Below, piece by piece: positions 14,050 through 20,827 of a stretch of 22,765 bases of DNA. The first letter of the stretch is position 1; every line of letters starts with the position of its first letter. The DNA is from CAZILM01 sp964625325 (GTDB lineage Bacteria > Patescibacteriota > Saccharimonadia > Saccharimonadales > CAYVSP01): NCBI GenBank assembly GCA_964625325.1, contig CAZVBA010000010.1, positions 1-22,765 on the forward strand, in the 5' to 3' direction. The translations under genes were made by a program, and so were the position numbers. Under the pieces are notes generated by a model. It had not been told where the DNA came from. It searched no databases and saw nothing but the letters and a program-made list of their open reading frames with translations.

Positions 14050-14746
14050 GACAGATAGACAGAAGCAGATATTACGAGCCATTGTGGAAGAATACGCCGA
14101 GGTCGCCAGCCCAGTTGGCAGCAGCCTTATGGCTAAGGTGTTTAATGTCTCTTCAGCTACTATTCGGGCCGAAATGGCCGAATTAGAGCGTCTCGGCCTC
14201 ATAAAACAGCCACACACCAGTGCCGGACGTATCCCGACCGACCAGGGCTACCGATTTTATGTTAACAATTTGGTGGAACCTGAACATCGTAGTGGAGAAC
14301 GCCGTGGCGAGCGGGCCCTGGCGGCGCGCGTGACCAGTGGCGGCCAGCCGGAACGAACCATCCGTAATGCTGTTGATACCTTGGTAGAACTGACTCATAA
14401 CCTGGGCCTGGCAACTATCGGCAATCAGTTGTACATGAGCGGTCTGTCCAACCTCTTCGGACAACCGGAGTTTATGCACACCGGCCAAGTTCAGCAGATT
14501 GCCAGCTTGTTAGATAATCTTGAACCATGGCTACGTGAAGCCGCACCCAATCAACCCCTTAGCGTCTACATTGGTGCTGAGAATCCAATCGGTCGCTCGG
14601 CCGGTGCCAGCCTGATAATCAGCCGTTTCCGCAGTCCTTATTCGGACCAAAGCTACATCGGGGTGCTTGGTCCTACCCGCCAACAGTACCGCGATGTTAT
14701 GAGTTTAGTAAGCCGAGCCGGCGAAGCGCTAGAGGAGGCATTATGA
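14048..14746 (+). CDS. hrcA: heat-inducible repressor HrcA (short form)
   Basis: HrcA represses chaperone operons by binding CIRCE and is released on heat or unfolded-protein load. The N-terminal winged helix is classical: 'RQKQILRAIVEEY', 'SSATIRAEMAELERLGLI', then 'PHTSAGRIPTDQGYRFYV'. At 232 aa it is about 100 residues shorter than usual (around 340). The C-terminal 'SYIGVLGPTRQQYRDVMSLV' is retained, so the loss is internal, where the dimerisation/inserted domain normally lies. ATG 14048 gives the typical MTDRQKQ start; GTG 14039 is in frame and possible. The two CIRCE-like sites imply autoregulation. Confidence 0.93.
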   Translation: MTDRQKQILRAIVEEYAEVASPVGSSLMAKVFNVSSATIRAEMAELERLGLIKQPHTSAGRIPTDQGYRFYVNNLVEPEHRSGERRGERALAARVTSGGQPERTIRNAVDTLVELTHNLGLATIGNQLYMSGLSNLFGQPEFMHTGQVQQIASLLDNLEPWLREAAPNQPLSVYIGAENPIGRSAGASLIISRFRSPYSDQSYIGVLGPTRQQYRDVMSLVSRAGEALEEAL

Positions 14747-14976
14747 CAGATATCTTTGATGTTCCCACGGGAGAACCGGAGCGTGTGCCGCCGATTATCG
14801 AACCACAACCCGGTATGACACCAGGTGATATTAGAGAGGAAGTTCTAGCTAAGCTTGTCGACCAGGCAGTCGAAGTCGAACCGTTAACTTTCCGTCAACG
14901 CATGGAGCGGAGGGTTGATAGTTTTGTCTATGGATTCTTCCGAATTACCGATGAGGTTGAAATTGAGCAACAATAA
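14743..14976 (+). CDS. small acidic protein between hrcA and grpE
   Basis: A 77-aa protein that I do not recognise. Its ATG overlaps the hrcA stop (ATGA) and AGGAGG at 14733-14738 lies just upstream, so translation is coupled. The N-terminal half is Pro/Glu-rich and probably disordered ('PTGEPERVPPIIEPQPG'). The second half could be helical (about residues 27-70), with an RQRMERRVDS basic patch and an aromatic 'FVYGFFRI' segment. Its 3' end overlaps the start of grpE by about 26 nt. Position in the operon suggests a chaperone-related role, but that is inference only. Confidence 0.65.
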   Translation: MTDIFDVPTGEPERVPPIIEPQPGMTPGDIREEVLAKLVDQAVEVEPLTFRQRMERRVDSFVYGFFRITDEVEIEQQ

Positions 14977-15436
14977 AAAACCAACCTCAGCACAGCTGGA
15001 AACTCGACTGGCCGAACTAACAGAGGCGCTGAAGCGCGAGCGGGCCGATAGCGAGAACATTCGCCGCCGGCACCAGGAAGACATCGCCGGTCTGAAGAAC
15101 ATGGTCAAGGCCAGCGTGGTCCGCGAGCTGCTACCGGTAATTGATAATTTTGAGCGAGCGCTCAAACATGTGCCTAAAGAACTGGCTAAGAATGACTACA
15201 TCAAAGGTGTTAATGCGATTGTTTCGCAATTTGAAAACACCCTTAAACAACTGGGCGTGGAACGGATTAAGACGGTTGGTGAAGTCTTTGATCCCCATTT
15301 ACATGAGGCGGTATCGATGGAAGAAGGCGCTGGCCCGGTTGAAGTTGTCTGCGAGGAACTTCAACCGGGCTATCGTCTTGGCGATGAAGTCGTCCGCCAT
15401 GCGATGGTAAAAGTTAAGATGGAGCCCAATAAATGA
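14951..15436 (+). CDS. grpE: nucleotide exchange factor GrpE
   Basis: GrpE drives ADP release from DnaK. The protein has the long N-terminal coiled coil (about residues 10-60, 'LETRLAELTEALKRERADSENIRRR') and the family core 'ELLPVIDNFERAL'. Its beta-wing carries 'GVERIKTVGEVFDPHLHEAVSM' and 'GYRLGDEVVRHAMVKV', all typical. The frame is open upstream to TTG 14915 and ATG 14930. ATG 14951 is chosen because it gives a normal-length disordered N-terminus (161 aa) and the smaller overlap with the preceding gene; TTG 14963, with GAGG just upstream, is also possible. The C-terminus overlaps the next ORF by ATGA. Confidence 0.92.
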   Translation: MRLKLSNNKKPTSAQLETRLAELTEALKRERADSENIRRRHQEDIAGLKNMVKASVVRELLPVIDNFERALKHVPKELAKNDYIKGVNAIVSQFENTLKQLGVERIKTVGEVFDPHLHEAVSMEEGAGPVEVVCEELQPGYRLGDEVVRHAMVKVKMEPNK

Positions 15437-15660
15437 AACTTAATGATGTTTCGACGCGGGATATGGCTGAATTTGCCGAGCGGGTCATGACCGAAGAAAC
15501 TGATGGCTTCCCTTCAGAGTTCCTTGAAACGTCCACTAAGATGTTTCGGGCGTTTACAGAATGCGCACACCAAGTCCGACAAAAGAGGCTACAGCAGGAA
15601 ACGCCAATGGAAGCCGCCGCTCGTATGGGGGTTGACCCAGAAGTGTATTTGGAGGGATGA
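15433..15660 (+). CDS. small helical protein after grpE
   Basis: A 75-aa unknown. Its ATG overlaps the grpE stop (ATGA), with GGAG at 15421-15424 as ribosome-binding site. It is rich in Glu, Met, Arg and Ala and predicted mostly helical ('MAEFAERVMTEETDGF', 'MFRAFTECAHQVRQKRLQQE', 'PMEAAARMGVDPEVYLEG'). There is no membrane segment; one cysteine is present. It is the first of three consecutive small genes between grpE and dnaK. Confidence 0.6.
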   Translation: MKLNDVSTRDMAEFAERVMTEETDGFPSEFLETSTKMFRAFTECAHQVRQKRLQQETPMEAAARMGVDPEVYLEG

Positions 15661-15664
15661 AAGA

Positions 15665-15910
15665 ATGAATGGCATGATAGATAACGGAGGTTCTGAACGA
15701 CCCTTTTTGGCTGGTTTTCCAGCGGAATCTGTCGAGGCCGAGGAAGAACCGGTAGTTGATGTGACCGCAGACCCTAGCCCAGCGGTCAAGGACGTCATTT
15801 TGCTTATGTCAACTGAGCAGTTCGATCATCGACCGGAAAGTATCGAAACACTAGCTCTAGCCGCTTTAGGAAATATTGAACCAAAACAAAAGCGGGAGCC
15901 AACCGAATGA
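15665..15910 (+). CDS. small acidic protein, second of grpE-dnaK insert
   Basis: An 81-aa unknown. The frame is open upstream to 15503, but that overlaps the previous gene. ATG 15665 is chosen because GGAGGG at 15651-15656 lies 8 nt before it, just upstream of the previous stop. The N-terminal half is very acidic ('ESVEAEEEPVVDVTADPSP') and probably disordered. The C-terminal half may form two helices (about residues 40-72). It overlaps the next gene by ATGA. Confidence 0.6.
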   Translation: MNGMIDNGGSERPFLAGFPAESVEAEEEPVVDVTADPSPAVKDVILLMSTEQFDHRPESIETLALAALGNIEPKQKREPTE

Positions 15911-16143
15911 GCGATCCATTCGACACAATAAGAAGGTCTGAAGAGTTAGCTATGGAGGCTGCAGGCTTTGAGTCGGCCGGTAATGCGACCAATAACGAGG
16001 AATGGTTATCGGATGCCACAACGCTAAAAGAAGCAGCCGGTGACCAAGCCTTTGTAGAAACGTTTAAAGTACCCATGCTGCCCGGAGAAGACACATTGGA
16101 TTATGTTAAGCGCGCCATGGATTTAAATAAGGAGGATAAATAA
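15907..16143 (+). CDS. small acidic protein directly upstream of dnaK
   Basis: A 78-aa unknown. It starts in an ATGA overlap, with GGGAG at 15894-15898 as Shine-Dalgarno, and ends in a TAATG overlap with dnaK. It is acidic and mostly helical, without membrane segments or cysteines. Tight coupling on both sides argues that it is made together with DnaK. Confidence 0.6.
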   Translation: MSDPFDTIRRSEELAMEAAGFESAGNATNNEEWLSDATTLKEAAGDQAFVETFKVPMLPGEDTLDYVKRAMDLNKEDK

Positions 16144-18062
16144 TGGGAAAAATAATTGGAATTGATTTAGGAACAACCAACTCGGCGATGGCCGTGATGC
16201 AGGCCGGTAAGCCGGAAATTATCGCTAATAGCGAGGGGGGCCGGACCACGCCATCGGTTGTGGCCGTCAACAAGAACGGCGAGCGGCTGGTCGGCCAAGT
16301 AGCCCGCCGCCAACAGGTAACAAATGCCAAAAATACAATTTATGAAGTCAAACGTTTGATTGGTCGTCGTTGGGAAGACAAAGAAGTCCAGCGCGACATC
16401 AAGCTGATGGGCTATGAGATGGTCAAGAGCGGCCAGGGCGTGAAAGTGAAAATGGGCGACAAAGAGTATAGTCCCGAAGAAATCAGCGCCATGATTTTAG
16501 GCAAACTTAAGACTGACGCCGAAGCGTTTCTGGGCGAGGCCGTCAGTGAAGCCGTCATTACCGTACCAGCCTACTTTGACGATTCCCAGCGCCAGGCGAC
16601 TAAAGACGCCGGTAAGATTGCCGGCCTGGAAGTCAAGCGCATCATCAATGAACCAACCGCGGCCGCACTGGCTTATGGACTGGACAAAGCCGATAAAAAA
16701 GATGAGAAAATTGCCGTCTTTGACCTCGGCGGCGGAACGTTCGATGTTTCGATTCTGGAACTGGGCGATGGTGTCTTTGAGGTCAAGAGTACCAACGGTG
16801 ACACCCACCTTGGTGGCGCCGACTTTGACCGTGTCATCGTCAATTATCTGGCCGACGAGTTTAAAAAGAGTAGCGGTCTGGATGTCAGCGATGACAAAGC
16901 CGCCATGCAACGGCTGCGCGATGAGGCCGAGAAAGCCAAGATTGAACTTTCCACAACTACAGAAGTGGATATCAATCTGCCATTTTTGACGGCTGATGCT
17001 GACGGACCTAAGCACTTTGAGCACAAGCTGACCCGCGCCAAGTTGGAAGACCTGGTCGGTGAACTAATTGAGAAGACCGCCGGGCCGTGTGAGAAGGCGT
17101 TAAAAGACGCCGGACTCAAAAACACCGACATTGATGCGGTGGTGCTGGTCGGTGGCATGACCCGCATGCCGGCAGTCCAGGAAAAAGTTAAGAAAATCTT
17201 TGGCAAAGAACCGATGAAGGGTGTCAACCCGGACGAGGTCGTAGCCGTTGGTGCCGCCATCCAGGGTGGTGTGTTGCAGGGCGACGTTAAAGACGTGTTG
17301 CTACTTGATGTAACGCCCTTAAGCCTAGGCATTGAAACGCTGGGCGGTGTCGCTACCAAGCTGATTGAGCGCAACACCACCATTCCAACATCTAAGAGTG
17401 AGACATTCTCGACGGCCGCTGATAACCAACCACAGGTGGAAATCCACGTGGTCCAAGGGGAGCGCGAAATGGTTAGCGACAACAAATCTCTCGGCCGCTT
17501 TGTGCTGGACGGTATTCCGCCGGCGCCACGCGGCGTGCCGCAGGTTGAAGTGACATTTAACATCGACGCCAACGGTATTTTGAACGTCACGGCCAAGGAC
17601 AAAGGCTCGGGCAAAGAGCAGAGCATTACCATCCAAAACAGCGGTAACCTGTCCAAAAATGATGTCGAGAAAATGGCCAAGGAGGCCGAGGCGCACGCTG
17701 ACGAAGACAAGCAGAAGCGCGAGTCGGTTGAAGCCCGCAATGTGCTGGACTCAACCGTCTACCAGGCCGACAAAATGAAGTCTGACTTCAAGGACAAGCT
17801 GAGCGAAGATGATGTCAAGAAGCTTGATGAAGCCGTGGAAACCGCCAAGAAAGTGGTGGCTGACGACAAAGCCGACAAAGACGCTTTGGAAAAGGCTGCT
17901 AAAGAGCTGAGTGACACCATGATGCCCATTGGCGCCAAAATGTATGAAGAGAACAAGGACGAAAAGCCAACTGAAGACGGCGAAGCCAAAGACGAGAAGA
18001 AGTCCGACAAGGACGAACCAGTCGAAGGCGAAGTGGTTGATGAGGACAAAGGAGAAAAGTAA
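16143..18062 (+). CDS. dnaK: molecular chaperone DnaK (Hsp70)
   Basis: DnaK binds and releases exposed hydrophobic peptides in an ATP cycle run with DnaJ and GrpE. The 639-aa protein starts with 'IGIDLGTTNSAMAV' (phosphate loop 1), and has 'VFDLGGGTFDVSILE' (phosphate 2) and 'VLVGGMTRMPAVQEKV' (adenosine site). The linker 'DVLLLDVTPLSLGIETLGG', the substrate-binding domain with 'IPTSKSETFSTAADNQPQVEIHV' features, and the helical lid follow. The tail is long, charged and Lys/Glu/Asp-rich, without the terminal EEVD-like end of some homologues. Strong Shine-Dalgarno AAGGAGG at 16129-16135. It overlaps both neighbours by TAATG. Confidence 0.98.
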   Translation: MGKIIGIDLGTTNSAMAVMQAGKPEIIANSEGGRTTPSVVAVNKNGERLVGQVARRQQVTNAKNTIYEVKRLIGRRWEDKEVQRDIKLMGYEMVKSGQGVKVKMGDKEYSPEEISAMILGKLKTDAEAFLGEAVSEAVITVPAYFDDSQRQATKDAGKIAGLEVKRIINEPTAAALAYGLDKADKKDEKIAVFDLGGGTFDVSILELGDGVFEVKSTNGDTHLGGADFDRVIVNYLADEFKKSSGLDVSDDKAAMQRLRDEAEKAKIELSTTTEVDINLPFLTADADGPKHFEHKLTRAKLEDLVGELIEKTAGPCEKALKDAGLKNTDIDAVVLVGGMTRMPAVQEKVKKIFGKEPMKGVNPDEVVAVGAAIQGGVLQGDVKDVLLLDVTPLSLGIETLGGVATKLIERNTTIPTSKSETFSTAADNQPQVEIHVVQGEREMVSDNKSLGRFVLDGIPPAPRGVPQVEVTFNIDANGILNVTAKDKGSGKEQSITIQNSGNLSKNDVEKMAKEAEAHADEDKQKRESVEARNVLDSTVYQADKMKSDFKDKLSEDDVKKLDEAVETAKKVVADDKADKDALEKAAKELSDTMMPIGAKMYEENKDEKPTEDGEAKDEKKSDKDEPVEGEVVDEDKGEK

Positions 18063-18346
18063 TGGCCGATGAATTGGTCAATCAGGAGGGGGACCGCCGA
18101 CAGCGCAAAGAGGTCGGACCAATGACCGATACGGAAGCAGAACTCTTTGAGCAGATTATCGGGGACCCTGATGATGCCAGCCAAGAACATACCGCTCTCC
18201 CGAAAACGAGAGCAGAAGCACTCGTCCGCGGCGCTGTTTTGTACAGACTATTGTCAGATGCAGCTCCGGCTGATCCGATCGTCTGGGACGATCCCGACAA
18301 GGCCATCCAGCCGCCAATCAGTTCATACCGCGACGAGGAAAAATAA
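18062..18346 (+). CDS. small acidic protein after dnaK
   Basis: A 94-aa unknown. Its ATG overlaps the dnaK stop (TAATG), with AAAGGAG at 18048-18054 seven nt upstream. It is acidic, with a polar N-terminus, a likely helix at about residues 21-35 and a second at about 48-66 ('TRAEALVRGAVLYRLLSDA'), then a Pro/Asp-rich tail ('DPIVWDDPDKAIQPP'). It ends in a TAATG overlap with the next gene. No known motif. Confidence 0.6.
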   Translation: MADELVNQEGDRRQRKEVGPMTDTEAELFEQIIGDPDDASQEHTALPKTRAEALVRGAVLYRLLSDAAPADPIVWDDPDKAIQPPISSYRDEEK

Positions 18347-18783
18347 TGGCCCTTCATCAAGATTTACCGGGCGCCAGCCAAGGAATAGACCTGGCGCCGT
18401 TTGGCTGGCAGGAGATTTTGCCTAGGTTGGATATTCCAGAAAATACTCCTCGTTTCAAACGGTTAAGTGCCGGTTTGGCGGTCGTTGCAGCTAGACGCAA
18501 TGTAAATCAGTCTGATGGCGAATCAAGCGATGTAATGATGCTAGCTACCCTAGAGAAAATAGAAAGTGAACAACAATCTCAACAGTCTCGCTTTTTTGAA
18601 ATTGTTGACGGAATACTCATGACCGCAGGAGTGATTATATTTGATGCCACGAACGAAGTTGGTAGAGATGCAATAATGGCTGTTATTGACCAAGAAGCAG
18701 CAGCTGGCATCTTAGCTCCTAGTCCGGATGATGCTCGTGCGCTACTCAACATAGCCATTAAAATTGCCAAGGAAGACAATTGA
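18346..18783 (+). CDS. unknown protein between dnaK and dnaJ
   Basis: A 145-aa unknown, the largest of the inserted genes. It begins in a TAATG overlap with GAGGAA at 18335-18340. A helical region at about residues 38-88 includes a Gln/Ser-rich stretch ('EQQSQQSRFFEIVDG'). An Ala/Ile-rich segment ('MTAGVIIFDATNEVGRDAIM') and a C-terminal helix follow. The DNA is visibly more AT-rich than dnaK or dnaJ. dnaJ starts 3 nt after its stop. Function unknown. Confidence 0.6.
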   Translation: MALHQDLPGASQGIDLAPFGWQEILPRLDIPENTPRFKRLSAGLAVVAARRNVNQSDGESSDVMMLATLEKIESEQQSQQSRFFEIVDGILMTAGVIIFDATNEVGRDAIMAVIDQEAAAGILAPSPDDARALLNIAIKIAKEDN

Positions 18784-18786
18784 TAG

Positions 18787-19896
18787 ATGACCAAGCGTGA
18801 TTATTACGAAGTCTTAGGTGTTGGTAAAAGTGCTAGTCCGGATGAGATAAAAAAGGCCTACCGGCGCAAAGCGGTGGAACTACATCCGGATAAGGCCGGC
18901 GGCGACGAGGAAAAGTTTAAAGAAGTCAGCGAAGCGTACGAAGTGCTCAAAGATTCGTCCAAACGCCAGCGCTATGACCAGTTTGGCCACGCCGGCGTCG
19001 GCTCCAGTGCCGCCAGCGATGGCAATCCATTTGCCGGCTTTGGCGGCCAGGGCCAGAACATCAACTTTGATTTTGGTGATTTGGGGCTGGGTGACATATT
19101 TGAAAACTTTTTCGGCGGCAATTTTGGCGGGGGCCGCCAGAGAACCCAGCAAGCCCGCGGCCGCGACGTCGAAACCCAGGTAGAAATTACCTTTGAGCAA
19201 GCTATCTTTGGCACCGAAGCCGATTTACACATGAACCTGGAAGATACATGTGAGCACTGCAAAGGCACCACGGTGGAACCGGGCCATGAATTGAAAGAAT
19301 GCGACCAATGCGGCGGCTCCGGCCAAGTCGTCAGTGTAACGCGCACTGTCTTTGGCAACATCCAGCAGGCCAGCGTATGTCCCAAGTGTAAAGGCAGCGG
19401 CAAAGTGCCGGAAAAGGTCTGTTCAGTCTGCCACGGTAAGGGCACCCAGCGCAAAAGCCAGGAGGTAACGCTTAAAATTCCGGCTGGCGTCGACGACGGC
19501 GCCATTATCCGCCTGCGCGAGCACGGCGAAGCCGTCGCCAACGGCCCCAAAGGCGACCTCTACGTCAACGTTCGAGTCAAACCACATAAGCAATTCACTC
19601 GCGAAGGTGATTTAATCCTCAGCCAAGAGCACGTTGGTATGGTCGAGGCGGCCCTAGGTACGGAGATGAAAGTCGAAACGGTCGATGGCCCAGTCAAAAT
19701 GAAAGTTCCGGCCGGCACGCAGAGCGGCACCGACTTTAAACTATCTAATCACGGCGTACCGCACCTTAAGGGTGACAGCCGCGGTGCGCACATTGTGACG
19801 CTGCTGGTCGACACGCCGACCAAGTTGAGCAAGCAGCAACAGGAATTGCTGAAACAATTGGATGATGCAGACAAACACAGCCTATTTGGCCATTAA
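18787..19896 (+). CDS. dnaJ: co-chaperone DnaJ (Hsp40)
   Basis: DnaJ delivers substrates to DnaK and stimulates its ATPase. The 369-aa protein is a full type I Hsp40. It has a J-domain (1-67) with the HPDK motif, then a Gly/Phe-rich linker (about 72-118). Four zinc-finger CxxC motifs begin at residues 155, 172, 198 and 212; the first is CEHCKGTT instead of CxxCxGxG, while the other three match. The C-terminal substrate domain carries 'RVKPHKQFTREGDLI' and 'VPAGTQSGTDFKLSNHGVP'. AAGGAAG at 18769-18775 may serve as Shine-Dalgarno. It is the last gene of the HrcA-controlled unit. Confidence 0.97.
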   Translation: MTKRDYYEVLGVGKSASPDEIKKAYRRKAVELHPDKAGGDEEKFKEVSEAYEVLKDSSKRQRYDQFGHAGVGSSAASDGNPFAGFGGQGQNINFDFGDLGLGDIFENFFGGNFGGGRQRTQQARGRDVETQVEITFEQAIFGTEADLHMNLEDTCEHCKGTTVEPGHELKECDQCGGSGQVVSVTRTVFGNIQQASVCPKCKGSGKVPEKVCSVCHGKGTQRKSQEVTLKIPAGVDDGAIIRLREHGEAVANGPKGDLYVNVRVKPHKQFTREGDLILSQEHVGMVEAALGTEMKVETVDGPVKMKVPAGTQSGTDFKLSNHGVPHLKGDSRGAHIVTLLVDTPTKLSKQQQELLKQLDDADKHSLFGH

Positions 19897-19901
19897 CCTC
19901 T

Positions 19902-19930
19902 TTGCTTAAGTAGCCTAATTATGGTAAAAT
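19902..19930 (+). promoter_or_regulatory. promoter TTGCTT-17-TAAAAT with extended -10
   Basis: A -35 TTGCTT (19902-19907) is 17 nt from TAAAAT (19925-19930), which is preceded by TGG, making an extended -10. ATG 19937 follows after 6 nt. This separates the diguanylate cyclase gene from the chaperone operon. Confidence 0.65.
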
Positions 19931-19936
19931 ATACAT

Positions 19937-20620
19937 ATGGTTGATCATATCCACCTGGATTCATCTGAAAATGAACCGGTTCCTGTAGAGTTACGCCCGC
20001 TCAACGACCCGGCACTACCCTATATCAAGGAACGCTTTAAAAAAGATGCCGCTTTTTTATGGGAAGCACTACAGCGCGAAAAATTCTATAGCAAGGACCC
20101 TCTAACCGGTGTCGGTAGTATCCATGCGTTTTATGACGAGGTAACATCGCTCGTGGGGAGCGCCAACCGCTACCTCTACGGCGACCAATCGGAAAGGCTG
20201 GCCCTGGCCCACATAGATGTGGACGGCCTTAAAGAAGCCAATGACCGATACGGTCACGCTGAGGGCGACCAACTGCTCAAACTAGTTGGGGACGGCCTGA
20301 GGCGGTTATCTAGACCGTTCGACAGAGTCTACCGCATAGGCGGTGACGAGTTTGCTGTTGCTATGCCCGGCTTTCTGATTCCGGAGCCGAAGAAAGGCGA
20401 AGAGATACTTTTGGCTAAAGTGAATCATTTTCAAGACGGCATTGCTGCCGATATTGGCAAGCATAACTTTGCGCCGACTTTACAGATAGGCGTTAGCGTT
20501 GGCATAGCCCTATTAAACGAAGGCGACAATCTCCAGAGCTTGCTGGCAAGAGCCGACCAGCTACAGTATCAACAGAAGTATCTCCATCGGCTGGAAGCCG
20601 CTCAAGCAAACGAAGAATAG
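19937..20620 (+). CDS. soluble diguanylate cyclase (GGDEF)
   Basis: GGDEF proteins make cyclic di-GMP from two GTP. The catalytic GGDEF is exact at residues 135-139. 'LTGVGSIHAFYDEV' starts the domain at about residue 55, followed by 'LAHIDVDGLKEANDRYGHAEGDQLL' (metal and substrate binding). RPFD, five residues before GGDEF, fits the RxxD inhibitory I-site, so product feedback is likely. The 50-residue N-terminus holds no membrane helix and no obvious sensor domain, so the protein is cytoplasmic. The C-terminal 'GVSVGIALLNE' strand is typical. Start fixed by the promoter 6 nt upstream. No EAL or HD-GYP phosphodiesterase is in the window. Confidence 0.88.
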   Translation: MVDHIHLDSSENEPVPVELRPLNDPALPYIKERFKKDAAFLWEALQREKFYSKDPLTGVGSIHAFYDEVTSLVGSANRYLYGDQSERLALAHIDVDGLKEANDRYGHAEGDQLLKLVGDGLRRLSRPFDRVYRIGGDEFAVAMPGFLIPEPKKGEEILLAKVNHFQDGIAADIGKHNFAPTLQIGVSVGIALLNEGDNLQSLLARADQLQYQQKYLHRLEAAQANEE

Positions 20621-20644
20621 GCTATACAAAGAACCATAAGCCCT

Positions 20645-20650
20645 TATAAT
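20645..20650 (+). promoter_or_regulatory. -10 box TATAAT for small ORF
   Basis: A perfect TATAAT lies 9 nt before ATG 20660, which supports expression of the 36-codon ORF. Confidence 0.5.
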
Positions 20651-20659
20651 AAAAGTCAA

Positions 20660-20770
20660 ATGAAACGGTTCAACGAAGACGGCTTTATCCCGATGTTATT
20701 GGCTCTGCTGGCCATACTGATTGTCCTGATTGTGGTGGTCTATTTACGGGTTGCCCGAGCTAGTCATTAA
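20660..20770 (+). CDS. 36-aa single-helix membrane peptide
   Basis: A short ORF encodes a polar N-terminus (MKRFNEDGF), one strongly hydrophobic helix (about residues 10-29) and a basic end (RVARASH). Its own TATAAT, 9 nt before the ATG, fits the pattern of the window's other genes. With both ends basic the orientation is not certain. It could be a small membrane regulator or a type I toxin-like peptide, but no antisense RNA is evident. Real gene is likely; function unknown. Confidence 0.5.
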   Translation: MKRFNEDGFIPMLLALLAILIVLIVVVYLRVARASH

Positions 20771-20775
20771 AAACC

Positions 20776-20804
20776 TTGCAAAAATCTTATTGAAGTGGTA
20801 TAAT
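20776..20804 (+). promoter_or_regulatory. strong promoter TTGCAA-17-TATAAT, extended -10
   Basis: TTGCAA (20776-20781), a 17-nt spacer ending in TGG, and TATAAT (20799-20804). The predicted start is near 20811, giving about 16 nt of leader before ATG 20828, an exception to the leaderless spacing. A 6-bp inverted repeat, AGTGGT (20794-20799) and ACCACT (20816-20821), brackets the -10 and start site and could be an operator. Confidence 0.7.
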
Positions 20805-20827
20805 ATAGACAGTTAACCACTAGCAAT

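Noticed and set aside
15503..15664. Long upstream extension of the ORF ending at 15910
   Set aside because: It overlaps the 75-aa ORF in another frame along most of its length; the GGAGGG at 15651-15656 points to ATG 15665.
16844..17740. 298-codon minus-strand ORF opposite dnaK
   Set aside because: Low-complexity Ser-rich antisense shadow of dnaK; no start signal or recognisable domain.
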